Assembly: GCA_964480475.1 (NCBI GenBank)
Contig: CAYZPW010000029.1
Span: 1-38,171, forward strand
Length of the DNA stretch: 38,171 nucleotides
Direction: 5' to 3'
DNA from: CAYZPW01 sp964480475
Lineage (GTDB): Bacteria > B130-G9
Shown here: piece by piece, positions 16,783-24,060 of the stretch
How positions within the stretch are numbered: the stretch's first letter is position 1
How the letters are laid out: each line of letters begins with the position of its first letter
Made by a program: the position numbers and the translations under genes
Notes under the pieces: generated by a model
Seen by the model: only the letters and a program-made list of their open reading frames with translations
What the model was told of the DNA's origin: nothing
The model's database searches: none

Positions 16783-16852
16783 TGTTCTGCAATTGATGCT
16801 TGCGTGCGGGCAGTTGGGTTTTTGCCTGACCAGCCCGGGCAATTGACAGCGT

Positions 16853-16927
16853 GCTGGCGTAGCTCAGTTCGGCTAGAGCACCTGACTGTGGATCAGGAGG
16901 TCTCGGGTTCAAGTCCCGACGCCAGTA
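16853..16927 (+). tRNA. tRNA-His (GTG), with U72 and A73 and no G-1
   Basis: The full cloverleaf can be folded: acceptor GCTGGCG/CGCCAGT, D-stem GCTC/GAGC, anticodon stem CCTGA/TCAGG around loop CTGTGGA (anticodon GTG at 16,888-16,890), variable AGGTC, T-stem TCGGG/CCCGA around TTCAAGT. CCA is not encoded. Two features are unusual for a bacterial tRNA-His. The base before position 1 is T, not the near-universal G-1. The discriminator is A73, not C73, and G1 faces U72. T-1 could pair with A73, so the mature 5' end is open. The gene lies 58 bp upstream of hisS and shares its promoter. Confidence 0.95.
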
Positions 16928-16985
16928 CTTCTGTGTATTCTTACTATGGTTCCAAGTTCTAACGGGGCTGAGATTAGAGATAGTC

Positions 16986-18449
16986 ATGGACGAGAAAGAC
17001 AAGCGGCCGAAGCCGAGGCTCGCGCGCGGTTTCCGTGATGTCATTGGCGCGGACCTCGTTGCCCGGTACAACATGATCGAGACGATCCGCAAGGTCTATG
17101 AGCTTTACGGCTTCATGCCGCTTGAGACGCCAACGGTCGAGTTCGCCGACATGCTCGGCAAGTTCATTCAGGACACGGGCCTCCCCGATGAGGGCATCTT
17201 CTCGTTCAAGGCCGACCAGCCAGACTGGCTTGCACTAAGATACGACCTCACGGCGCCTCTTTCACGCTTTGTTGCCCAGCACAAGGACCTGCCCAAGCCG
17301 TTCAGGCGCTATCAGATCGGCTCTGCGTTCCGCATCGAGAAGCCCGGCCCCGGCCGGTTCCGGGAGTTCATCCAGCTTGACATCGACACGGTGGGCAGCG
17401 CGAGCATGGCTGCTGACGCGGAGATATGCTGCGTCCTCTGCGACGCGTTTGACGCGCTCGGCCTCGATGGCATGTTCGTGGTCAGGGTCGGCGACCGACG
17501 CGTCCTGAATGGTGTGCTCCAGGCGGCGGGAGTTGATACGAAGGCTGACGGCGGCATCACCTCGACGCGGGTGATGCGCTGCATCGATAAGTTCGAGCGC
17601 CTCGGCCTGAGCGGCGTCGCGGAGCTCCTGAGGCAGGGCCGCATGGACGAATCGGGCGACTTCACGCAGGGAGCAGGTCTGACCCAGGCGCAGGCGGAGG
17701 TTGTTACAGAGTATCTGAAGGCGTCGGGAGAGAGCAGGAAAGAGGTCTGCGAGGCGCTGAGAGCGATCGTCGGCGAATCCGAGGAAGGGAGGAGCGGCGT
17801 CGATGAGCTGGTAGAGATTGACGAGTTCCTGACCGCGGCCGGTTATGACGAGCGAAAGGTTGTCTTCGATCCGACAATAGTCCGAGGACTGACATACTAC
17901 ACGGGGCCAGTCTATGAGGCGTCGCTTATCGAGCAGAATGGCCGCTTTTCAAGCAGTATCGCTGGGGGCGGGAGGTATGACAACCTCATCGAGCGTTTTA
18001 CGGGCCAGAAGGTCCCCGCGACTGGCGCCTCAATTGGGCCTGATCGCTTGCTTGCGCTCCTGATTGGCCTTGGGAAGGTCTCGGAGTCGCTCTTGGCGCC
18101 GGTTCTTGTTACTCAGATGGACAGGGCCTGGGCGAAGGACTACCAAGCGATGACGTTCGAGCTCAGGCGCGCTGGTATCCCTGCGGAGCTCTTCCTGGGG
18201 AAGGCCAGCATTGGCAAGCAGCTGAAATACGCCGACCAGCGGAATATCCCTCTTGCGGTCATCGCTGGGGAGGACGAGTTTGCGAGCAAGACCGTCTCTA
18301 TCAAGGACCTGCGCAGGGGCAAGCGGGTCGCGTCTGAAGTATCTGAGCGGTCGGAGTGGCTGAAGCACGAACAGACTCAGGAGACGGTTCCCCGTGGGCG
18401 GCTCGTCGAGCGCGTAATCGAGCTTCTGGCCAAGTATCCAGACGGCTAG
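16986..18449 (+). CDS. hisS: Histidyl-tRNA synthetase, divergent alphaproteobacterial-like type
   Basis: This 487-residue class II synthetase charges tRNA-His. It shows motif 2 as FRIEKPGPGRFREF (residues 115-128), the histidine-binding IVRGLTYYTGPVYEA (Arg300), GGGRYDNL (328-334) and motif 3 GASIGPDRLL (347-356). It ends in an anticodon-binding domain. The details match the divergent HisRS of alphaproteobacteria rather than the common bacterial form: LARGFRD near the N-terminus, IFSFKADQPDWLALRYDLTA, PGPGRFREFIQLDIDTVG, and MDESGDFTQGAGL where alphaproteobacteria have GRKDESGDFTKGAGL. That type is known to recognise U72, A73 and the anticodon instead of G-1. It lies just downstream of a tRNA-His with exactly these bases. 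ATG 16,986 fits the family N-terminus; no strong ribosome-binding site is seen. The ammonia-lyase gene follows within about 27 bp. Confidence 0.93.
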   Translation: MDEKDKRPKPRLARGFRDVIGADLVARYNMIETIRKVYELYGFMPLETPTVEFADMLGKFIQDTGLPDEGIFSFKADQPDWLALRYDLTAPLSRFVAQHKDLPKPFRRYQIGSAFRIEKPGPGRFREFIQLDIDTVGSASMAADAEICCVLCDAFDALGLDGMFVVRVGDRRVLNGVLQAAGVDTKADGGITSTRVMRCIDKFERLGLSGVAELLRQGRMDESGDFTQGAGLTQAQAEVVTEYLKASGESRKEVCEALRAIVGESEEGRSGVDELVEIDEFLTAAGYDERKVVFDPTIVRGLTYYTGPVYEASLIEQNGRFSSSIAGGGRYDNLIERFTGQKVPATGASIGPDRLLALLIGLGKVSESLLAPVLVTQMDRAWAKDYQAMTFELRRAGIPAELFLGKASIGKQLKYADQRNIPLAVIAGEDEFASKTVSIKDLRRGKRVASEVSERSEWLKHEQTQETVPRGRLVERVIELLAKYPDG

Positions 18450-18475
18450 GAGGGACCCCCATCCAGGACCGAATT

Positions 18476-20404
18476 GTGAGGAACGACAGTAAGGACAGCG
18501 GGCATCCGGATGAGCATCCGGTGCTCTACATTATGGGTCGGCCGGTGAAGAACCCGGTCGTCATCGACCACAGCCCCGATTGCCTGACGCTGGACAAGCT
18601 TGTTGCTGTCGCGCGGGGTGACGACGAGGGGCGGCTGGCGCGCGTCGTCACGGCAGAGGAGAGCCTCCGGCGGACCGAGCGAAGCGCGGCTATCATTCAG
18701 GAGGCGGTCGTCAAGGCTCAGAGCGAGTTTGCGTCTGCCTCGCCCGAGAGACGGCACTTATTCCTCATCTACGGCGTGAACACGGGCTTCGGCATCAATC
18801 GCGACAAGCCGGTAGAGTCCTACGCTGACTGCTGCAAGCTCTCCGAGAATATCCTTTTCAGCCATGCGACTGGCGTGGGGCCGCCGCTTGCGTCCGAGAT
18901 TGTCCGCGCGACGATGCTGCTTCGCTTACGGACGTTCGCGCAGGGTCGGTCGGGCGTCAGACCCGAGTTGCTCGTTCTTCTCGCCGAGATGCTCAACCGC
19001 AAGGTTCATCCGATGGTCCCCTCTCAGGGGAGCGTTGGCTCGTCCGGCGACCTGTGCTCGCTTTCGCACCTGTCGCTCGTTCTCATCGGCGAGGGAAACG
19101 CTTGGGTTGAGCCTGATTACCCCGCCCGTACCCCACACACGTGGGACGACACGGTCGATGCGAGGCGCGGCCTGATGACAGGACGCGAGGCGCTGAGAGC
19201 GGTCGGGCTTGAGCCATTGGCCCCGCCGGAGGTCCCCAACGGCTCTATTGCGGCAGGAATGCGCTTGGCTCCCAAGGAAGGTCTGGCTCTGACCAATGGC
19301 GCGACGGTCGCGACTGCGATTGCCGCGCTCGCCACCTACGACGCAGGTCTGCTCTTGACCTCATCTAACCTCGCCGGGGTGATGACGCATCAGGCTATGG
19401 GTGGGATAACTCGCGCATTCGAGCCGTGCGTGCACGAGGCCAGGCGGCACAATGGTCAGAAGGCCGTCGCGGAGGAGCTCATGTCATTCATCAACAACCC
19501 CGACCCATCCGGACTCGACAATCGTGCGGCCGTCATGTTTCAGACGCAGGACGACTATGGCCTGCGAGCGATGCCTCAGGTGCACGGCGCGGCGCTGTCA
19601 GCGATATGGCACGCCCGGGGGGTGATCGAGGGGGAGATGAATGCCGTAACTGACAATCCCCTCGTCTTCTGCGAGTCGGAGGACCAGGGCCAAAAGCCCT
19701 ACGACGAACGTGTGGGGCGTCAGGTGAGCCTGTGGCCCCTGTATTCCGCGGCCAACTTCCATGGGGAGCCGATAGGCCTCGTCGCGGACTACCTGAAACT
19801 CGCTGCTTCGGAACTTGCAAACATCTCCGAACGCCGGGTGCAGATGCTCTTGGACGTCAACAGAAACCGGGGCCTGCCCGCCAATCTCTCCGGGGGCAGA
19901 AGCGGCCTCGATAGCGGCTTCATGATCTTTCAATACACGGCCGCGAGCCTCGTCTCTGAGAACAAGGTGCTGTGCCATCCGGCGAGCTGCGATTCGATAC
20001 CCACGTCGTCCGACGCGGAGGACCACGTGGCGATGGCCACGACCGCGGCGCGGCATCTGCGAACGGTCGTCCTGAATCTCGCGAACGTGCTGGCGATTGA
20101 GTTCATCTGCGCGACCCAGGCGCTAGCGTTTCGGACCTCTAAGCGCGGTCTGCTATTGACGCTCACGGGTGTGTCTGGATGGGGCGCCAATGACCTCGCC
20201 AAGCCCACGTCTCATGCCGCATTCCAGATGAGCGAACCATGTGGGGCAGCGACCGGAATGGTCCTGTCAGTCTCGCCATTTGTGGTTGACGACGGGGATT
20301 TCGCAGAACTCTCGCCCCACGTCAGGATTGAATCGGTCCGGAACCTCCTCGTGTCTGGCGGTCTGCTCCGCGCGGCCACAAAAAGGCTAGGCCGAAAGCC
20401 GTAG
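18476..20404 (+). CDS. hutH: Histidine ammonia-lyase family protein with a Ser-Ser-Gly MIO site
   Basis: About 642 residues from GTG 18,476; ATG 18,533 is an alternative, and both starts lack an ideal ribosome-binding site. Family blocks are in order: IYGVNTGFG, FSHATGVGPPL (the His that marks HAL rather than PAL), SQGSVGSSGDLCSLSH, APKEGLALTNG, DDYGLRAMPQVHGA, MNAVTDNPLVF, SAANFHGEPIG, ANISERR, SENKVLCHPASCDSIPTS. HAL deaminates histidine to urocanate using an MIO cofactor made from Ala-Ser-Gly; here the triplet is Ser189-Ser190-Gly191, with CSL replacing the usual APL after it. Activity is therefore probable but not certain. It follows hisS closely on the same strand and is likely in the same transcript. 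Its stop lies 20 bp from the convergent protease gene. A different aromatic-amino-acid ammonia-lyase or aminomutase remains possible. Confidence 0.85.
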   Translation: MRNDSKDSGHPDEHPVLYIMGRPVKNPVVIDHSPDCLTLDKLVAVARGDDEGRLARVVTAEESLRRTERSAAIIQEAVVKAQSEFASASPERRHLFLIYGVNTGFGINRDKPVESYADCCKLSENILFSHATGVGPPLASEIVRATMLLRLRTFAQGRSGVRPELLVLLAEMLNRKVHPMVPSQGSVGSSGDLCSLSHLSLVLIGEGNAWVEPDYPARTPHTWDDTVDARRGLMTGREALRAVGLEPLAPPEVPNGSIAAGMRLAPKEGLALTNGATVATAIAALATYDAGLLLTSSNLAGVMTHQAMGGITRAFEPCVHEARRHNGQKAVAEELMSFINNPDPSGLDNRAAVMFQTQDDYGLRAMPQVHGAALSAIWHARGVIEGEMNAVTDNPLVFCESEDQGQKPYDERVGRQVSLWPLYSAANFHGEPIGLVADYLKLAASELANISERRVQMLLDVNRNRGLPANLSGGRSGLDSGFMIFQYTAASLVSENKVLCHPASCDSIPTSSDAEDHVAMATTAARHLRTVVLNLANVLAIEFICATQALAFRTSKRGLLLTLTGVSGWGANDLAKPTSHAAFQMSEPCGAATGMVLSVSPFVVDDGDFAELSPHVRIESVRNLLVSGGLLRAATKRLGRKP

Positions 20405-20425
20405 AACGGCCGGCCGAGAGGGGCT

Positions 20426-23400
20426 CTACGGTGCAACGTGGAGTTCAGGCCAGGGGTCGCTGGTTTGCCCCAGGGTGTCGGCCGCGACGACCTGGAGCTT
20501 GTATCGCCCCAGGGGTATGTCGGTCGGAATCTGAAACAGAGTTGAATAGATGCCGTCGCCAGCAAACGCATCCCCGGACAGGCCCTCGTCATTCAGGAAC
20601 AGCCCTAGTGGCATGTTGTCAAACATGAGCTCTACCAGCTGGACCGCGTTGCCGTCGCCAAACGCCTGGGGCATCGCGACCACGTGTAAGGCGTGCCCAG
20701 GGCCCAGCATCTGCGAGTGCATGAATCCGCCCGCGAGTATCACCGGCGCCTGAGCCGACGCGTCGCTGGTCTGGAACCAGTGGGTGTCATCCCTCAGCCA
20801 GTTGCCGACAAAATCGCAAGCCGCGATCTCGAGGTCGTAGCGCGTGTTGGGAGCGAAGCCTCCGGAGGGGGCATAGGCTACTGACAGAAGGTGCTCAGCG
20901 TTGATGCGAGCGATCTCAGCCGACACACTGGCCCCGTTCACCGAAAGCTCCACCGTGCTCACGTCAACCCCAATTCCCGAATCGGTGAGCCTGAACGAAA
21001 GCGTGGTGTTGGGTGGGACTGTTGCACCCGTGTGGGGGCGCACATCAGAAAGGACGGGCGGGTCACTATCGCGAACGTAGTCTGAGAGGTAGTAGGCGCA
21101 GTTCTCGATTAGCTGGGTTCGCTGGCCCACGTCGTCTGATACGTATGGGACCGCGAACGTCATGTAAATGATCTGTCCACCGTCCGCCTCGATGGTGTTG
21201 TCGTCGAAGTATATGAGGCCCGGCTGGGAATAGCGCGACCAGTTGTAGAGCACGTTGCCATCTGCCGCGGGCACGCAGACATCCCTCGTTGCGAGGAATT
21301 CTCCATAGAACCCGACCGTGGACTCGAGCACGTGCGGGGTCGTCGCGAGAGTCGCTTCGGGGCTTCTGAGAATGAGTATGTCGCCGTAGTCGGCCTTCCA
21401 CGAATCGATGTGCAGAACATACTGCTTCAGATCAGAGAGGGTCGTTGGATATTGCTGGCACGCGCTCCAGGCGAGGTCGCCTGCCTCTATCAGAAGCCGC
21501 CCGCCCGCGAGCACGTAATCGACGAGGCCCTCGTGGTACGCCGGCATCGGCTCGGATGCGTCGCCCAGGCAATAGACCACGATGTTGAACAGGGCGTCCG
21601 GTAGGTCCTCGCCAGGCGCGTGTGCGGTGACCACATATCCCGCGGCCTCGAGCGCCTCCAAGAAGACACCGGCGGAATCGCCGGAGTTGTCATCTATCAG
21701 CAGCACAGACCCCAGGGACGGGACGAGGGAGAACGTGAAATAGCCCTCCTCTGGAAGGGCAGCGTGATTAGGCGTCTTGGCAGCATCTGCGGCCTCGAGG
21801 CGATACCACACGCGGTCGCCCGGCGCAAGACCCGCCGCTGGAATCTCTCCCGAATACGCAGAGCCGCCGCCTGGTTCGAGGGTTACGGACGTCTCGTCCT
21901 GGTCGCCAAAATGGTAGTAGAGCTTCACGCTGTCGTCGTCCACGCCGAGGTTGTCCCGGACCATGCAGCGAATTTCAAACGACTCGCGGCTCGCCGGCTG
22001 GCTGCTGAGTGGGGTATGCTCGATCGTCGGTGCAAACGTGTCGGCTCGCACCCAGAAGCTGTGGACGCTGTCCGGGGCGCCGGGGGGGCTTGTGGACTGG
22101 GCCCCGGCGATGTTCTCCGCGTAGATGTAGTAGAACACTTGTGTGCCGTCGGGCTGGCCGGGGATGGTCGCAACATACTGATCGGGCAGCAGGCCGCGCT
22201 CCAGCGAGACGGAAGTGTAATCGTCGGCTGTTCGGGATGCGCCCTCGGTTTTGAAATGGAGAGCCATTTCCGCGAGCGGCAGCGTCGAGTGAATGAAGCA
22301 GCTTAGGTGGATTTCCTCGCCCGATTCCTCAGTGTCCGGCAGCGGCTCGAAATCGATCTGCGGGGACATCTCGCCAGGGTTGTAGAAGGACCTCAAGACC
22401 TCGTCCCACAGCGTGTCAGCCGTGAAATCGAGAAAGCCCCGGTCACCGTCGTAACGGTCGTCGTAGCTATGCTCGTCCGACTCAAAGTAGATCGAGAGCC
22501 CGTAGCAGTAGGGGAATCCGTCCCCGGCGCGATGGTGAAAGGCGAGCTCATCGTGCTCGGAAGCCGCCTCTTGTGCCGCGTCTGAGACCGTGTCCGAGAT
22601 GTCCTGATGGTCTAGCGCTAGCATGAAGTCCTTGAAATCAACGTAAAACCAATAATCCTGCATTCTATAACTCGATATGTAGGCATCATGCACTTTGCTT
22701 TTGTTCTGCTCCATTGAGGCGATGAGCAGCTGAGCAAGCTTGTCGAGTGTTGCGATAAACCCGTCATCGAATCTGGTCACGTCTATCGCGGACAGGACGA
22801 CGAAAGAATCGTCGCTCGGATATGGGTCCCCGTCGGTGTAAGATCGGTAGAAATAATCGACAATGTGAACGGCGAGCTCCTTTGGACTGAGGTCTGCGCC
22901 GGGGCTGAGCTGGCTCAAGAACGCGTAGTCCCACCCGTCCCAGGGTACCGATTCCTCCGATGCGATCAGGACTTGACAGAGGTCCTTGAGCTGATAGGCG
23001 ACCTCGACCATCCCCATCAGGCAAGCGTCCATGCCGATTATGTCCAGCGTCCTTCCGGTGTTCTGCTCCAACGCGGTGAGGCCGGATTGGAGCTCCGAGA
23101 TGTCCATCGCGTCGTAGCCGTCGTAGCAGATGCGCTTCGTCATCCGCCCGGCGGCGAGCTTTCTCCTCCAGCCATCACCATGGTCCCAAAGAACGAGCGC
23201 GAGACGCTCCGCGGGGTAGCTATCGATTGACCACTCAGAGAAGCGAAGCAGCGTCTCGGGCTCCGCGAGGTTGAGCTCTTCTAGCCCATCCCAATCGGTG
23301 TGGATGTCGCCGAGCGGAATCTGCTCCGAGACGAGCGCGCTATTCTGCGGGCCCAACGGATCATACTCGGCCTGATAGGCCCGCGTGTCGCTGTTGCCAA

Positions 23401-23650
23401 TCTGGTCAACCAGAATCAGGACGTTCGCGTCAACCGACTCAATCGCCGCCTCAACCTCGTTGATGTCGTCGAGCGCACAGTCAGAGAGGCTGTTGTCGCC
23501 GCTCATGTATAAAATGAGCGTCCAGGCCTTTTCGTCGAGCGACAATGGGTCTGCTCCAAACACCATGCTCGTGGATGCGACTGTGAACAGCGCAAGAACA
23601 AGCAGTAAACATAACATTCTCAAGATTGTGCTCCCATCTATCCAATTCAT
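20426..23650 (-). CDS. Secreted clostripain-family (C11) cysteine protease with large C-terminal region
   Basis: This protein of 1,074 residues starts at ATG 23,650, which gives a signal peptide (RMLCLLLVLALFTVAS). The protease domain begins with KAWTLILYMSGDNSLSD and contains LVLWDHGDGW (His157) and IIGMDACLMGMVEVAYQL (Cys210), the His/Cys dyad of the C11 family. Clostripain-like enzymes cut after Arg or Lys. After about residue 400 come Ig-like beta domains, then a flavodoxin/GATase-like segment (GSVLLIDDNSGDSAGVFLEA to LIENCAYYLSDYV), another Ig-like domain (PPVLSDVRPHTGATVPPN) and a terminal beta domain ending in LGRYKLQVVAADTLGQTSDP. No lipobox or LPxTG motif is visible. It is exported, either surface-bound or released. 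Upstream TATATT at about 23,686 may be a -10 element, but no clear -35 was found. Confidence 0.88.
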   Translation of the reverse strand: MNWIDGSTILRMLCLLLVLALFTVASTSMVFGADPLSLDEKAWTLILYMSGDNSLSDCALDDINEVEAAIESVDANVLILVDQIGNSDTRAYQAEYDPLGPQNSALVSEQIPLGDIHTDWDGLEELNLAEPETLLRFSEWSIDSYPAERLALVLWDHGDGWRRKLAAGRMTKRICYDGYDAMDISELQSGLTALEQNTGRTLDIIGMDACLMGMVEVAYQLKDLCQVLIASEESVPWDGWDYAFLSQLSPGADLSPKELAVHIVDYFYRSYTDGDPYPSDDSFVVLSAIDVTRFDDGFIATLDKLAQLLIASMEQNKSKVHDAYISSYRMQDYWFYVDFKDFMLALDHQDISDTVSDAAQEAASEHDELAFHHRAGDGFPYCYGLSIYFESDEHSYDDRYDGDRGFLDFTADTLWDEVLRSFYNPGEMSPQIDFEPLPDTEESGEEIHLSCFIHSTLPLAEMALHFKTEGASRTADDYTSVSLERGLLPDQYVATIPGQPDGTQVFYYIYAENIAGAQSTSPPGAPDSVHSFWVRADTFAPTIEHTPLSSQPASRESFEIRCMVRDNLGVDDDSVKLYYHFGDQDETSVTLEPGGGSAYSGEIPAAGLAPGDRVWYRLEAADAAKTPNHAALPEEGYFTFSLVPSLGSVLLIDDNSGDSAGVFLEALEAAGYVVTAHAPGEDLPDALFNIVVYCLGDASEPMPAYHEGLVDYVLAGGRLLIEAGDLAWSACQQYPTTLSDLKQYVLHIDSWKADYGDILILRSPEATLATTPHVLESTVGFYGEFLATRDVCVPAADGNVLYNWSRYSQPGLIYFDDNTIEADGGQIIYMTFAVPYVSDDVGQRTQLIENCAYYLSDYVRDSDPPVLSDVRPHTGATVPPNTTLSFRLTDSGIGVDVSTVELSVNGASVSAEIARINAEHLLSVAYAPSGGFAPNTRYDLEIAACDFVGNWLRDDTHWFQTSDASAQAPVILAGGFMHSQMLGPGHALHVVAMPQAFGDGNAVQLVELMFDNMPLGLFLNDEGLSGDAFAGDGIYSTLFQIPTDIPLGRYKLQVVAADTLGQTSDPWPELHVAP

Positions 23651-23774
23651 CTCGCCGGTTACAACGCCTTGCCAACATAATATAACATAACTCAACGCGC
23701 CCAGTTGTGAAAACCCGCTATTTCCATTGTCGCAGGAGTGCCGACTCAAGAGCTTGTAGTACAGTCGCGATTTG

Positions 23775-23835
23775 TGCCGCAGGGGCGGTGTCTCAGACCC
23801 GCCCGCGACCTTGTAGGGGTGCCGCTTGCCGCACC
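23775..23835. repeat. Partial MITE-like repeat, copy 3
   Basis: GGGGCGGTGTCTCAGACCCG and the following CCCGC match the left end of the complete element at 27,065-27,090. A second hairpin (GGGTGCCGCTTGCCGCACCC, after TTGTA) follows. The central part of the element is absent. Confidence 0.65.
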
Positions 23836-23837
23836 CT

Positions 23838-23859
23838 TGATATACGTTCGGTTATATCA
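23838..23859. repeat. TGATATA palindrome
   Basis: TGATATA-CGTTCGGT-TATATCA is a perfect 7-bp inverted repeat with an 8-base spacer between the two divergent protease genes. It could be an operator or part of the adjacent repeat. The rest of the 410-bp gap 23,651-24,060 holds the repeat and the promoter listed separately. Confidence 0.35.
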
Positions 23860-23994
23860 GAGGAGGGCGAAGACAAGCCACGTACCTACATGGATTCTCT
23901 TTCTCCTTCCCTCCTTTTTTTCGTTCTTGTCCGCGGAAGCTCCCAGCGAAGGAGGGTCCTCCCTTTTCCGCCCGGCGGAAACGCCTCAAATTGC

Positions 23995-24023
23995 TTGACA
24001 AAGGTTCCATGCACGGTTACTGT
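23995..24023 (+). promoter_or_regulatory. Putative promoter of the subtilase gene
   Basis: TTGACA (23,995-24,000) and TACTGT (24,018-24,023) are spaced by 17 bp, 37 bp before the ATG. The arrangement recurs upstream of the DUF2283 gene (TGGACA-17-TATTGT) with related bases in between (AAGG at the start of both spacers). Confidence 0.45.
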
Positions 24024-24060
24024 AGCGCTTCCGTCTGGCCTATAAAATTAGGAGGACTCT

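Noticed and set aside
16843..16848. TTGACA right before tRNA-His as its -35 element
   Set aside because: A matching -10 would fall inside the tRNA; the pair at 16,754/16,777 is far better.
18356..18475. Longer N-terminus of the ammonia-lyase reaching into hisS
   Set aside because: It would overlap about 94 bp of hisS in another frame and adds Arg-rich sequence unlike the family; GTG 18,476 or ATG 18,533 is more sensible.
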